DNA of 64,000 nt from Ascarosepion bandense (GCA_037127315.1 JBBBDQ010001609.1:489001-553000); one strand, 5' to 3'; counted from the stretch's first letter, positions 20,225 to 32,325 are shown. The notes: a model not told the origin generated them from the letters alone. Program-made: numbers and translations.

Positions 20225-20560
20225 ACGCATGTTTGTTAGCAAAAGGGACAACCCAACATGCAAATTACAAATTGGGAATACCAGAATCAAAGTATTAAAC
20301 ATCTGGGAAGTGTATTAACAGAAAAAAAAATGTGAGGCACTGAAAACCGAAGATGCATTGTAATAGTGAAAGATGCCTTCCAAAAGTCAAACAAAGTATT
20401 AAGAAACAAGAAAATTACGTGAGAAAAGCGTACTAACCTGTTACGTAATATCAGTCCTCCTATATGCAATATGGCGGTGAATTCTGGACAATCTCTTCAA
20501 TCATTAGGAAGAGAGTTGAAATTTCTAAGGTACATAATAAGGAAAGAGGGATTAGAAAAT
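20225..20560 (+). pseudogene. LINE-B C-terminal relic
   Basis: Pieces such as NTRIKYLGSVLTE-like (about 20270-20320), KDAFQKSNKVLRNKK (about 20370-20410), then TCYVISVLLYA (about 20437-20470) match the post-YADD part of LINE-B. Frameshifts are frequent. Confidence 0.68.
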
Positions 20561-20748
20561 TGGATACTCACGAAGCAGCTTGAAGGCAAGAGGAACAGGA
20601 AAAAATAGCGCGTAACCCCCTAATGAGCTTGTACAAATTGACGTAATTACAGGGTTTAGGAGAGATAACATAAATACTAAATTTATTCAGAACTACAAAG
20701 TACAGGACATTGTAGAGAGCCATTATCGCCAAAGTCGTAAATGGACCC

Positions 20749-20753
<5 letters not shown>

Positions 20754-20802
<49 letters not shown>
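20754..20802. repeat. (TA)n microsatellite
   Basis: TA run. Confidence 0.96.
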
Positions 20803-20805
<3 letters not shown>

Positions 20806-20989
20806 ATATTAATTATAGTAATAATACCAATAGCAACAGAACTAATTCTGTCAAAACTAGCAATAATTAAACTACAACTGAGATTGTCTTGAAACCCACC
20901 GGGAACTAACCCGGAGAGAAAAGAAGGGGAAGAAAAAAAGAAACAAATGAAATACCTGAACAATAAGTCAAGCTTTCGCAAGAAAGAAA

Positions 20990-22140
20990 AAACCCCAAGA
21001 CGAAAACCTTAACAATAAAGAACTCAATGTATTCATTGATTCTACCACACATAAATTTACTACTTCTCTATATAGGAAACCAACTAGCATAAATTCGTGT
21101 CTTCTTAATTATAATAGCGAATGCCCCCAACGATATAAGTTAGCTGCTATAAAAAACTTACTTCAACGCGCACAAATGATATCTTCTTCTAAATCTAGAT
21201 TTTATAAAGAATTACACAACATTAAGCAAACACTAGTCAATAATGGATTTCCTAACTCCGTTATTGATCAACAAATTAAAATGTATCTCAACAAACTTAA
21301 CAATAGCTCTAACAATAATGATAATATTAATAATAATGGTTTACATCAAAATAAACATAACACTATTAACTTATACTATTGCAACCAAATACATAATAAT
21401 TATAAACAAGATGAAAAAACTCAAAAACATAATACGTAGAAATGTTAAACCAGTGGAAAGTAATAATCAAATTAAACTCATTATATATTTAAAAAGTTTA
21501 AAATAATTGACCTCATAGTCTATAATAACCCAACAAGCACTAAACTAAATTCTCTACAAAAAACCAATGGAGTGTACCAATTTACATGCCCATTCAGAGA
21601 TTGCATCTCTGATACTAATAAAAAACCTTGTACATATATTGGTTTTACTACAACCACGCTCTCCTGTAGACTTACATGTCATCTTTCTGCTCAGAGTACT
21701 ATTAAACAACATTTCTCTGAAAAACATAAACATGTAGGTAATATCAGACAGATTTTGGTCAACAATACGGTGATCCTTACTCATACACACAGTAAGAGGG
21801 ACCTGCAGATATTAGAGGCCATGTACATCAAATCTAAACAACCAACACTTAATAAAATGAACTTTAAAACCGGAAATAACATATTACATTGCATTTGACT
21901 ACATGGTTTTGTTGTCATTTCGCGCTATCACGCGGTGTGACGTCATAAAACCGCATCGCAAACTTAAGAACTGCGTTTAATATTTTTGCTAACAATTGCC
22001 GTTGCAAAGCAGAGTTTTATGTCAACACAAAATAAACTCGTAGGTGATGGTGGATGTTATAATATTTCAGTTGAACAACCTCTCTGAAGATGGCTCATGT
22101 GAGCCGAAAGCTTAGAAGAAAATCAATAAATAATTACCAA
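20990..22140 (+). pseudogene. PLE-1: Penelope-like element, RT C-terminus, linker and GIY-YIG endonuclease
   Basis: Starts inside the reverse transcriptase C-terminal region (FIDSTTHKFTTSLYRKPT, then YKLAAIKNLLQRAQ, frame open from about 21020). An asparagine-rich linker follows (21300-21440). After a frame change, 21572-21895 encodes the GIY-YIG domain: GVYQFTC, YIGFTTTTLSCRLTCHL, a conserved HFSEKHKH segment and the terminal LQILEAMYIKSKQPTLN. The 3' region ends with a hammerhead-like motif. It lacks the RT catalytic core and has at least one frameshift, so it is inactive. A related inverted copy lies at 51546-52148. Confidence 0.87.
22076..22128 (+). ncRNA. hammerhead-like motif in PLE-1 terminal region
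   Basis: CTGAAGA (the seventh base is free in CTGANGA) at 22085-22091, stem II GGCTC-ATGT-GAGCC after one extra T, then GAAAGCTT. AGCT gives a two-pair stem III with no loop and the next T is the predicted cleavage base. Stem I has about 3 pairs (TCT with AGA). Minimal hammerheads like this are known in PLEs. Confidence 0.55.
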
Positions 22141-22285
22141 ATGTTGGAGAATTTTTGTCTTTATTTTCAACTGAAATTAAAGCCAAAATACGACGTTTAG
22201 AACGGCTCATGATTAAACATAATAGACATTCATTGTCTCTTATATTTAACAGCATATGTTTAGAAAATTACTTGCTGCCTCGATA

Positions 22286-22290
<5 letters not shown>
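22141..22290 (+). pseudogene. start of a second PLE-1 unit
   Basis: After the terminal region of the first unit the sequence continues into FSTEIKAKIRRLERLMIKHN and ICLENYLLPRY, which resembles the N-terminal region of PLE proteins. It is cut off at a (TA)n tract at 22286. Head-to-tail partial tandems are typical of PLEs. Confidence 0.65.

Positions 22291-22337
<47 letters not shown>
22286..22337. repeat. (TA)n microsatellite
   Basis: TA run between PLE-1 and a hammerhead-SINE copy. Confidence 0.96.
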
Positions 22338-22341
<4 letters not shown>

Positions 22342-22484
22342 AACCGCAGACAGATCTGTTTCGCAGCTAATCAGGACGGTTAGTCATTCGATTGCTTTTT
22401 ACCCAGTATTGAAACTCAACCGAATTGATGTCAGTCAGCGATTTTATCTCTGAGGCGCTCAGTAGAAGCTGACAGACTTTTAGC

Positions 22485-22492
<8 letters not shown>
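22338..22492 (-). mobile_element. hammerhead-SINE copy, ribozyme deleted in stem II
   Basis: Minus-strand copy with leader, tRNA-like head and ribozyme region. About 8 nt of stem II are missing and the core reads CTGATTA, so the hammerhead cannot fold. Stem III and the GTC cleavage triplet remain. Confidence 0.78.
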
Positions 22493-22538
<46 letters not shown>

Positions 22539-22552
22539 GCTAAAAGTCTGCC

Positions 22553-22588
<36 letters not shown>
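22462..22588. repeat. inverted leader pair around (TA)n
   Basis: GACTTTTAGCGTGTGTATA (left) and its reverse complement TACACACGCTAAAAGTC (right, 22530-22549) flank about 40 bp of (TA)n. Both arms are the leader of the hammerhead-SINE. A second (TA)n run follows at 22556-22588. Confidence 0.88.
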
Positions 22589-22590
<2 letters not shown>

Positions 22591-22763
22591 CTACTGCATT
22601 CTTCATATTTTATTAAAAATATTTACTACGTATTGTTAGTTGTTAGTAATACGATTAATGATAATTCATTGACTACTTTTCTTGGTTATATGTACAGCTG
22701 CGCTGGTTTTTAATATGAACCCACTGACCTTCATAAGGTTATTGCTTGCATTCTAAAAACTCC

Positions 22764-22766
<3 letters not shown>

Positions 22767-22816
<50 letters not shown>
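22767..22816. repeat. (CT)n microsatellite
   Basis: About 25 CT units followed by AATAAATA sequence. Confidence 0.96.
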
Positions 22817-22819
<3 letters not shown>

Positions 22820-22824
22820 AAATA

Positions 22825-23490
22825 AATAAATAATAAATAAAAACGATGGCGACAATGGACAGGATGTTCCTTATTGGTAAAGTATAACCCTTTAATTATC
22901 CAGTTATATCCGGAAGTTAGAGGGTACTTTGCCTCTCGAGTGGGTATGTTTTATTGTTCAGGAAAGAAGATAATAAGTGGCAAATATGTTTACTGCGAAT
23001 GTCCAGGTCCTTCAAGTCAACCACTTGTCACCTGGAATCTATGGCTGTCATATCTCATGGACTTACTTTTATTTGACCTAAATCCAGCGTTATACATTTA
23101 GAACGGTCGGTAAGGTAACGTTACAACGGTGGGAAGACTGGTTCTCATGAAATTTGGCATTCGGTGTTCGATGCTAGGGAAAGTCAACCCACCTCTTAAG
23201 TCATGTTGCTATAGAAAAAAAAAGTCCGTGGCGGGGCTAAGGCAGATTTTAAAAATGAGAGTGGGTTGTCAGATGATAAATGAGGGGAGAAGCTAAGATA
23301 ACAACTTTTAAAGATTTCTGTTTCTGTATTGTTTAATCTAACACTCGCACAAACTGAATATTCGTCAGATCCATTCTTTTTCGTTTTTTCATGTGCTGTG
23401 TCCATAGCTCACCACATCTTCCCGTCCCTTGTAGCTCTTAATAAGTTGTGTTTTCTGTTATTTCTCCCAAATCTTATTCTGCCATCCATT
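22825..23490. other. no recognised feature
   Basis: A 75-codon open frame at 22874-23101 matches no family I know; no other feature is seen. Confidence 0.4.
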
Positions 23491-23566
23491 TGATCATAAG
23501 CAACGTTGAGCCTGGTCAGTACTTAGATGGGTGACCGCTTGGGAATACCAGGTGCTGTAGGCGTTT
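23491..23566 (+). rRNA. 5S rRNA 3' fragment (pseudogene)
   Basis: CCTGGTCAGTACTTAGATGG, then GTGACCGCTTGGGAATACC and GGTGCTGTAGGC, match the 3' two thirds of metazoan 5S rRNA, including the intermediate element and box C of its internal promoter. The 5' third is missing and box A is degenerate (ATAAGCAACGTTGA). A SINE1 begins only 8 bp downstream in the same orientation. It is a pseudogene or the head of a 5S-derived SINE. Confidence 0.85.
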
Positions 23567-23573
23567 AGTGACG

Positions 23574-23731
23574 GATGTGCGTTGTGGTGCAGTGGATATC
23601 GGCTCGGAAAGAGAAATCGGTGAGCAGAGTTCGAATTCCAGTTGAATACCCTGCATTCACTTAAAGCAGTGGTACCCTTGGGAAAGGTATTAATCCGTCC
23701 CTTCCCTCCAGTTATGGGTTAAATAACAAGG
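23574..23731 (+). mobile_element. SINE1 copy, 3' truncated
   Basis: tRNA-like head with GTGCGTTGTGGTGCAGTGG and box B GAGTTCGAATTCC, then about 70 bp of body ending at GGGTTAAATAACAA. The 3' hairpin half is absent. Confidence 0.83.
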
Positions 23732-23834
23732 GTAGGAAATGGGGACCTTGCCCTTAAAACAAATCCCAATGAATCTTGATACTCGAAAAGAAAAAGTATT
23801 GCTAGACACAAAACTTATATAAAAAAATAACAAT

Positions 23835-23948
23835 AGAATTGTTGAAAGAAAAAGGTATTACCAGCAATAAATAAATAAAAATTTAGTTCGCAATAAATGA
23901 TCCGCCGAGGTTGATATGCCATAAAAACAAAACAACCAACCAACCATT
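23835..23948 (+). mobile_element. SINE2-type tail with (CAAC)n end
   Basis: Second copy of the segment at 8115-8215, with GGTATTACCAGCAATAAA, GCCGAGGTTGATATGCCAT and a CAACCAACCAACC end. Confidence 0.55.
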
Positions 23949-23954
23949 TGATCA

Positions 23955-24740
23955 AGCCCATTAAGTATGTCACACGCTGCGTTACCTTATCTCATTTTCT
24001 ATCTATCCACCCTGATTTTCCAAGTTCTCCTTCCTCATTACGTGTCTCAGAGATTTCAACAGCCTCTTCCTGATGTTAAGTATACTTTGTGTTTCTATTC
24101 TTTCCAAATCCTCGTTGTTTCTCACATGTTCGGCCCTTGGTATTCTCTGTCTCCTTCTGTAGAACCACATTTCCATTGCTTCGAGTTTTTTCTTCTTCTT
24201 TGGGGTGAATGTCTAGCATTCGCTGCCTTACAGGAGAACAAATATTTCACGTAAAAATTCAGTACTCTTTTCGTTTCTATCGAAATTTGCCAATCTCTTA
24301 ATACTTTACTTAGCTTTTTATTACGTTTTTGGTCATCCAAATACATCTTCGGATTTCAACGTTGCACTTTCCGCTCCCTGTTAGAACATTTCTCATGTAT
24401 TTAAATTTCTGTACCTGCTTGATTTTAATATCCCCGATTTGTAATTTTCATTTTTGTTTTTTTATTTTTTGCTGATGACCACGTATAAAACTTAGTTCTT
24501 TCATCTGGCAGGATTTTTAGTTCCTGAATAAATACGGCGAGAAGATAAATCCTTGTTTTACACCCATTTCTCTTTTTGTATATCTGCTGAACTCATTTTC
24601 TGTTTGTATGCAGGCGGCTTACTGCTCTTGATTATTTTAATGTCTTTCCCGAATATGTTAAGGTTGATGAGCAGCTCTCGCAGATCTTTCTGGATTACTT
24701 AGTAGAACGCCTTTGAATAGTCTATAAAACACAGCTTGTC
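23955..24740 (-). pseudogene. LINE-B C-terminal relic
   Basis: The minus strand carries, in broken frames, FSPYLFR-like and KITNRGY-type pieces (24600-24430), MWFYRRRQRIPRAEHV (about 24180-24130), then RLLKSLRHVMRKENLEN (about 24065-24010). This is the region after the polymerase catalytic block and the conserved C-terminal motif of LINE-B. Stops are abundant. Confidence 0.75.
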
Positions 24741-25527
24741 TTTATTTTGAATACACGGCTTTTGCTGCTCGACTATACTTATTTTCTGGATTGAGATTTA
24801 TAAGCCTTTCCACATATAAAGTTTGAAAATCTAATGTTTCGAGAAATGGAAATAAGTTATTTTTTATTTTAAAAATTCATGGAAGAAATGATTTCAGTAT
24901 AGTTCAAATCAGTATAGTTCAAATAGTATAGTTCAAATCAACAGCATTTTCGTCGTTTAGGATCAAAAATACAAAAATAATCTCTATTTTGCCTTTAGTT
25001 CCAGAGAAAAAGTGAAAGCTTGTAGTGAGTCCTGATAAAAATAAAATATAAAATATATAAACAAAAATAAAAGTAATTAAAATAAGATATTTGCACTTCC
25101 CTTTAAAAACTATCAATTTCTTTGTATTTCTTTCTCTCTTTCTCTGTCTCTGTCTCTCTCTCTCTATCTCTCTGTCTCTCTCTCTGTCTCTCTCTCTCTC
25201 TCTCTCTAAACTTGTCTTTCTGAATTTGTCTTTCTAAACTTGTCTCTACTAACGAGAAGGCAACACTTAAATAAAATTGGAGAAAAAACTAATCCCAGTC
25301 GAAAAACGCCAGAGGTTTACGGAAAGTGATCCTACTAATTTGTGACTGAAAACTAACAAAAATTAGGGAAAATCCACTCATAACTTCCGTTATAAAAAAT
25401 TGAAAAAAAAATAAATAAATAAAGGAAAGCTCGAAAATAAAATAATTTATACCAATTATGCCAAAAAATAACCTAAAGAGACTTTTGATATAAGCCGAAA
25501 TTAAAGTTCAAGCCAGAATCAAAAGGA
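24741..25527. other. AT-rich interval with a CT-rich microsatellite
   Basis: (CT)n with GT interruptions at about 25134-25207. GTATAGTTCAAAT is repeated three times near 24896-24938. No gene is recognised. Confidence 0.5.
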
Positions 25528-26158
25528 TATACTGTTGTCATATCTAGTTAGGCGCCTCTGCTGTTCATCTCAGCGTTCTCGATAGGCTCCAAAAGAGAAT
25601 CTGGAATGTGATTGGTCCCGACCTGGCAACTCGACTCCAGCCACTTTCTCAAAGACTGGATGTAGCTACCCTCTGTCTCTTCTACAAATATTTTCATGGC
25701 TTCAACTCTGACGAACTTAGGTCACTGGTGTCCCCTCTTCAAGAATTTACTCGTGCAACCAGGTCCCACCCATTCACAGTTAAATCAACCAGATGCAGCC
25801 GACAATTCTACTCCATCAGCTTTTTTCTCGCACTTCCCGCCTCTGGAACTCCCTTCCATATACTTGTTTCCTGACAGCTATAACTTTCAGGAATTTAAAT
25901 GCAATGTCAATTCCCATCTCTTATCCACTTGCCTCCATTCCCTTCTTCATCGCCTTGTGTATCTTGTTCTTACCATTTCTCTCTACATTCGTAACTGTCT
26001 TCACTCCGGTGTTCACATCGTTCTCTTGCCCGTTCTCTGACACCCCCATGTAACTGGTTGGTTTTCTATTCACGCTCCTCCTGCCTAAAACTTTAACTCT
26101 CTTATGCGCATCAATGGCAGTACTGCCTTGCTTGGGATGAATTGATTAAAAAAAAAAG
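25528..26158 (+). pseudogene. LINE-A 3' fragment
   Basis: Coding remnant includes VIGPDLATRLQPLSQRLDVA, then TLCLFYKYFHGFNSDELRSL and WNSLPYTCF, with a frameshift near 25745-25800. The 3' UTR ends GATGAATTGATTAAAAAA at about 26150. Confidence 0.87.
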
Positions 26159-28194
<2,036 letters not shown>

Positions 28195-28507
28195 GTATTT
28201 ACCCTGCTCCCCCTACTGGAGCGGGATGTGACACAAGTTCTTTTTTAGGTGTGGACCCGACCGCGTACGGAAATTCCTCAGTCCCCCTCAATCGCCGTTT
28301 GAGCTGAACTCGGTGACGAGCACCTGGTCCACCCCTCTGCTGCAATGGGGTGGCGCGGCCGCGGGACACTATTACCCGGGACCAGGCATCTATCAGTGTA
28401 ATTTTTCTCAGATGCAACCCTGTTTGCAACCCTGTTCTCGCGGACGGAGCTACAACTGAGCCGCACTGAGAGATGATTCGGTACCCACCTGACATAAAAA
28501 TGTGACG

Positions 28508-28508
<1 letters not shown>
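28195..28508 (-). other. GC-rich element of unknown type between two (TA)n tracts
   Basis: About 310 bp of markedly GC-rich sequence in an AT-rich region. On the minus strand GCGGCTCAGTTGTAGC at about 28465-28450 resembles a tRNA A box, with GGTTGCATCTG at about 28420-28410 as a weak box B. It includes a near-duplicate GGGTTGCAAACAGGGTTGCA and a CCGCGGCCGCG block. It could be a SINE-like or retrozyme-like unit, but I find no hammerhead core in it. Confidence 0.5.

Positions 28509-28509
<1 letters not shown>

Positions 28510-28571
<62 letters not shown>
28510..28571. repeat. (TA)n microsatellite
   Basis: Pure TA run ending inside the box B region of the following hammerhead-SINE unit. Confidence 0.97.
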
Positions 28572-28575
<4 letters not shown>

Positions 28576-28604
28576 CCTGGGTTAAAAGGTTAAAAAGCAA
28601 TCTG

Positions 28605-28661
28605 AGTCTAACCGTACTGATGAGCTGTGATACAGCGAAACAGATCTATCTGCGGATGACT
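28605..28661 (+). ncRNA. type I hammerhead ribozyme, upstream unit
   Basis: CTGATGA at 28617-28623, stem II GCTG-TGATA-CAGC, GAAAC, and stem I formed by CCGTA with TGCGG plus outer AGTC with GACT. Stem III is damaged: ACAGATCTATC has a C-A mismatch, which should weaken cleavage after 28650. Confidence 0.75.
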
Positions 28662-28835
28662 ATTTACGCTCTCACACCCGAATTGAGCACTCTGGAAGAA
28701 TGGTAGACTTTGAAAAGCAGTAGCTACGCTAGCATCTACGCATCGTTCATTCAGCAATGAATTAGAGCACTCTCAGCTATTGGGCGTGTATAATGATAAT
28801 ATACACGCTAAAAAGTCTGCCTCCTTCTACCGAAC

Positions 28836-28896
28836 GCCCATAGCTCAGAGGTAGAATCGTCGACTGACAACAATTCGGTCGGGTTTCAATCCTGGG
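28836..28896 (+). promoter_or_regulatory. tRNA-like internal pol III promoter of the hammerhead unit
   Basis: GCCCATAGCTCAGAGGTAGA provides an acceptor half and box A, CGACTGAC...GGTCG can form an anticodon-type arm, and GGGTTTCAATCCTGGG gives box B, with GCCCA opposite TGGGT as the acceptor pairing. The layout matches a tRNA closely enough to act as a type 2 pol III promoter. Confidence 0.75.
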
Positions 28897-28911
28897 TTAA
28901 AAAGCAATCGG

Positions 28912-28967
28912 AGTCTAACCGTACTAATGAGCTGTGATACAGCGAAACAGATCTGTCTGCGGATGAC

Positions 28968-28968
<1 letters not shown>
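28912..28968 (+). ncRNA. hammerhead ribozyme, downstream unit, core point mutation
   Basis: Stems I, II and III and the GTC cleavage triplet are intact, but the core reads CTAATGA (28924-28930) instead of CTGATGA. G5 is essential in characterised hammerheads, so this copy is probably inactive. Confidence 0.75.

Positions 28969-28970
<2 letters not shown>

Positions 28971-29003
<33 letters not shown>
28971..29003. repeat. (TA)n then (TG)n microsatellite
   Basis: Starts directly at the end of the ribozyme stem I. Confidence 0.95.
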
Positions 29004-29039
29004 CGTGCTGATATTTTTATTATAAGTTTATAATAAAAA

Positions 29040-29125
29040 CATAGTTTATTGCAACACAAGGGCCGTTGGGTTTCAGTCCTATCTTATTAGCACCTCGTCA
29101 GGCAACAGAAAAGAAAATTCAATAC
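29040..29125 (-). mobile_element. PLE-like terminal fragment with hammerhead-like motif
   Basis: The minus strand reads GCCTGACGAGGTGCTAATAA then GACTGAAACCC: CTGACGA, an imperfect 6-bp stem II (one mismatch) and GAAACC. This arrangement resembles PLE terminal regions, but no protein sequence is adjacent. Confidence 0.4.
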
Positions 29126-29755
29126 ATTTTTATAGCAATTATAAATCATGATTTATTTCGACAGACGGATTAGCGTCCATTTCACCAGGTTTTGAAATAT
29201 CAAATGGTTTAATTTAATACAGAATATTAAAAAATAAAAAAAGACGTTAGCTCAGAAAAGAATTTACTATCATTGATGTCAGGTGAAAGGTTCAGAGGTA
29301 TTTAGCTTATCATTAATGTAGCTAATGTACCGGAAATGTCACGAAAATGAAAAAATAAAAAAATAAAAAACATACACCAACAACTCACATATACATAAAT
29401 AAATCATGAGTGAAAGAAAAACAATATTAACAAAAACAACAACACAATCAAATAGATATTACCACGCACAAAGAAATACACGCAAACACACACACCTAAG
29501 AAACATATATATACACGTAATATACACAATTTGTTGATTTTTTTCTCTGTACATCATATTGCTCTGGGTAATATCCATTGAGATCTCAATTTTAAACTAC
29601 TTAAAATTTTATTTTAGTTAAATAGGTCTTTTGGATTATTTCCTATATATATTATATCAATAAATTCCAAAAATTACATTTCGTTAAATAAAGAAAACAA
29701 TTTTTAAAATTTGTTGTCCAGACATAAAAAAGGGGCAGAGACAAGAATTAATGAC

Positions 29756-29820
<65 letters not shown>

Positions 29821-30322
29821 ATTAGCCATCTAGATGCTTTTATCTTTAATACAGCTAATCAATAACGACAAATACATTTTCATTAGCTTCAATTACTTGT
29901 GTTGTTGTGTAGATTTGTGGAAGTTCAAATATCAGCTTTGAAATATCAGATTTATTTGGTAAAACATGAGAAGGAGTTATTACTTGTTCCCATTGTAGTT
30001 CTTAAAGTTAGTGTATGAAATTTATCGCCAAATCATTATTACATTTCTAAATAAAATATATAATCTATAATCTATATTAGTAAAGAAAAGCTGATTCTCT
30101 GTCCGTCACTTAGAGTTTGCAATGGTCATTGAAATAATATATTGCCTTCTCACTTAGTTTGGACAGCCGCAACCCTGGGTTGCACAATACAAATGAACAA
30201 CTGGCTAGTTTCTCTTTCTGCCAAAAAAATAAAAGGCCTGATTGAAAAAAAACAAAAAAAACTGAAATGAACAGCGCTTTGAAATTATTTTTATGACTCA
30301 TTCTGTATTTAAATTGAATATA
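29126..30322. other. AT-rich interval with a (TA)n tract
   Basis: (TA)n at 29759-29817. A segment near 30072-30110 (TCTATATTAGTAAAGAAAAG) looks like a Helitron 5' end but no matching 3' end is seen. No genes. Confidence 0.4.
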
Positions 30323-30357
30323 TCTATCTAATCTAAACTTATTTATAAATGGAAATT

Positions 30358-30417
<60 letters not shown>

Positions 30418-30851
30418 TGTGTATCCGTTACCTATAGACTCCGAAACGGCTGAACCGATTTTCTTGAAAATTTACACAGTTGTACTATAAGCGTCTGCGA
30501 GTGTTCTTAGCTAAGTTTTTTGTTGAGGTACCCCCAGTAAATATCGAAAATCGATAATCGAAAAATTGGGTTATAGAAGGAGTGGTCCGATTTTAATAAA
30601 ATTTGATACACTGATATTTAGCCTTCAAAATTCAGTTTCCGACGAGAAAAACTTATTTGATATCGATACCAGAAAATCAAAATTTGACTTACATCCATTC
30701 ATTTTTCTTTCAGTCTACGGTTTCGCTTAAACTGGAAACAACTATTGCTTTTTAGTCTTTCGTGCCAACGTCCAAAGAGTCTGAGCTCCAGGACTATGAT
30801 TTAGTTTTAAAGCTTTCATTTCACCCGAGCAACGTCGGGTTATACTGCTAG
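30323..30851 (+). mobile_element. non-autonomous Helitron
   Basis: Starts TCTAATCTAAACTTATTTAT, carries a long (TG)n at 30361-30414, the shared motif CCGAAACGGCTGAACCGATT, and ends with the perfect hairpin ACCCGA-gcaacg-TCGGGT followed by TATACTGCTAG. The 3' hairpin plus CTAG end is diagnostic for Helitrons. It is the same family as 938-1666. No Rep/helicase coding sequence is present. Confidence 0.85.
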
Positions 30852-31305
30852 CTTTCTAATAGATGAAGAATTTTAACTGAAAAAGAGAAATTAGATTTTA
30901 AATTTAGTCATTTTGCCGTCAGTGAAGTGACATGTAGCGAACTAGTGCAATAAAAACTCTATAAAAAAAATAAAATAATTGATTAACGCGGTGCTTCGAA
31001 CCGTTGATTTGAGAGGTGTGTTTAAATATTGTACCTTTAAGCCATTTTATTATTTAAAATAACTTCGGATTTGATTTAATGCTGTTTATTAGCTACTTTT
31101 ACCCATTGAAATTTTCATTAGTCATATACCTATTTTTGTAAGAATTGTTTCCATTTAACATGATTTTCTCCATACGAGTTAGTAACTATAAAAATGTTTT
31201 CTATCACATCTAAGCTACGCTTCGAAAATCACCATAAAAATGTTATCTGATATTATTATCGGTATTTATAAAAAAAGAACAAAGCTGATGCAATTTCTAG
31301 CATTT

Positions 31306-31340
<35 letters not shown>

Positions 31341-31974
31341 TTCACTCTACTCATGCTTGGAAGGGGGTAACTTGTGAGGAAATAGCTAATAATCCTCTCA
31401 AATATTTGCCGTCATTTTTGACGGCAAGGTACACTCGTATCAATATAATTATCACTCTTGATCAAAATAAACGTGATAATTTAACAGCTATTACGGGGAA
31501 AAGGTAAGAACATTTTTTCGATCACTTTGACGCTATTTTTTCAATACTTACGGTATGACATTTTTACGTTCTTGTAATTTTTTTTCAGATTGCTTAATAC
31601 CAGATTTACTAAATTATATACATAGCAAATGTACCCTTATAAAATGATTATAGTACAGATCTATATCAGATACTGTCGGCTGAATGAATTCAAAATGGCT
31701 TCCTTGGCAGAAAAAACCGGCAAGAAGTATTTATTCAGTCTATGAAAGTGAAGCCAAAACATTCCGGCCGTGCCAATAACTCAACAGATCAGGTATTTTT
31801 TCTCTCGAAGATTCCCCTCAATATGGACGACCGAGTTCTGTCGTCGTGGAATGTCTTTAGCAAGCCACACAAGAATCTCAATAACTGTCACGCTTCTGTC
31901 ATAAAACACTTTCATGAACCAAAAATAAATAACCTGACCCCTTCTTAGCTTGATCAAAGAGTTGACCTCTGCTT
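30852..31974. other. no recognised gene
   Basis: (TA)n at 31309-31337. A 68-codon open frame at 31742-31948 is not recognised. Confidence 0.4.
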
Positions 31975-32325
31975 GTAAATTACTGTGAAACCAATAAATT
32001 GTAAACGCAAATTCTACTCCATCAGATTCTTTTCTCGCACTTCCCGCCTATGAAATTCCCTTCCTTTTATTTGCTTCCCTGACAGCTACAATCTCCAAGA
32101 ATTTAAGTGTAAAGTCAATAATCATCTCCTATCTCACTAACCTGCATGCTCTCTCTCATGCTCCTTTCTCCGTCCACTCCACTTTCATCAGTATTCTTAT
32201 CCTTCTCTTACCCACTTCCTGACAACCTTTATAACCTGTCACTATTTCTCATAACTTTCCTCCTATGTAACCAACAGTGGTAGTAAAATTCCTTGCTTGG
32301 GGCGATGTGATTATAAAAAAAAATA
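31975..32325 (+). pseudogene. LINE-A 3' end
   Basis: Begins at KPINCKRKFYSIRFFSRTSRL-like coding sequence, continues YNLQEFKCKVNNHLLSH and stop, then the 3' UTR ending GGGGCGATGTGATTATAAAA. It is severely 5' truncated. Confidence 0.87.

Larger units (their letters stand above)
28572..28968 (+). mobile_element. tandem hammerhead-SINE units (retrozyme-like arrangement)
   Basis: The first unit enters at box B (TTCAATCCTGGG, 28571-28582) and carries a hammerhead at 28605-28661. It continues without interruption into body (ATTGAGCACTCTGGAAGAAT from about 28692; CATCGTTCATTCAGCAATGA about 28740), leader (TACACGCTAAAAAGTCTGCC about 28802), tRNA-like head (28836-28896) and a second hammerhead at 28912-28968. 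Predicted cut sites after 28650 and 28957 delimit a 307-nt monomer. No coding sequence is present. Confidence 0.85.

Noticed and set aside
28199..28574. 98-codon open frames on the minus strand in the GC-rich island
   Set aside because: High GC reduces stop frequency; one frame extends into the TA tract, and no motif is recognised.
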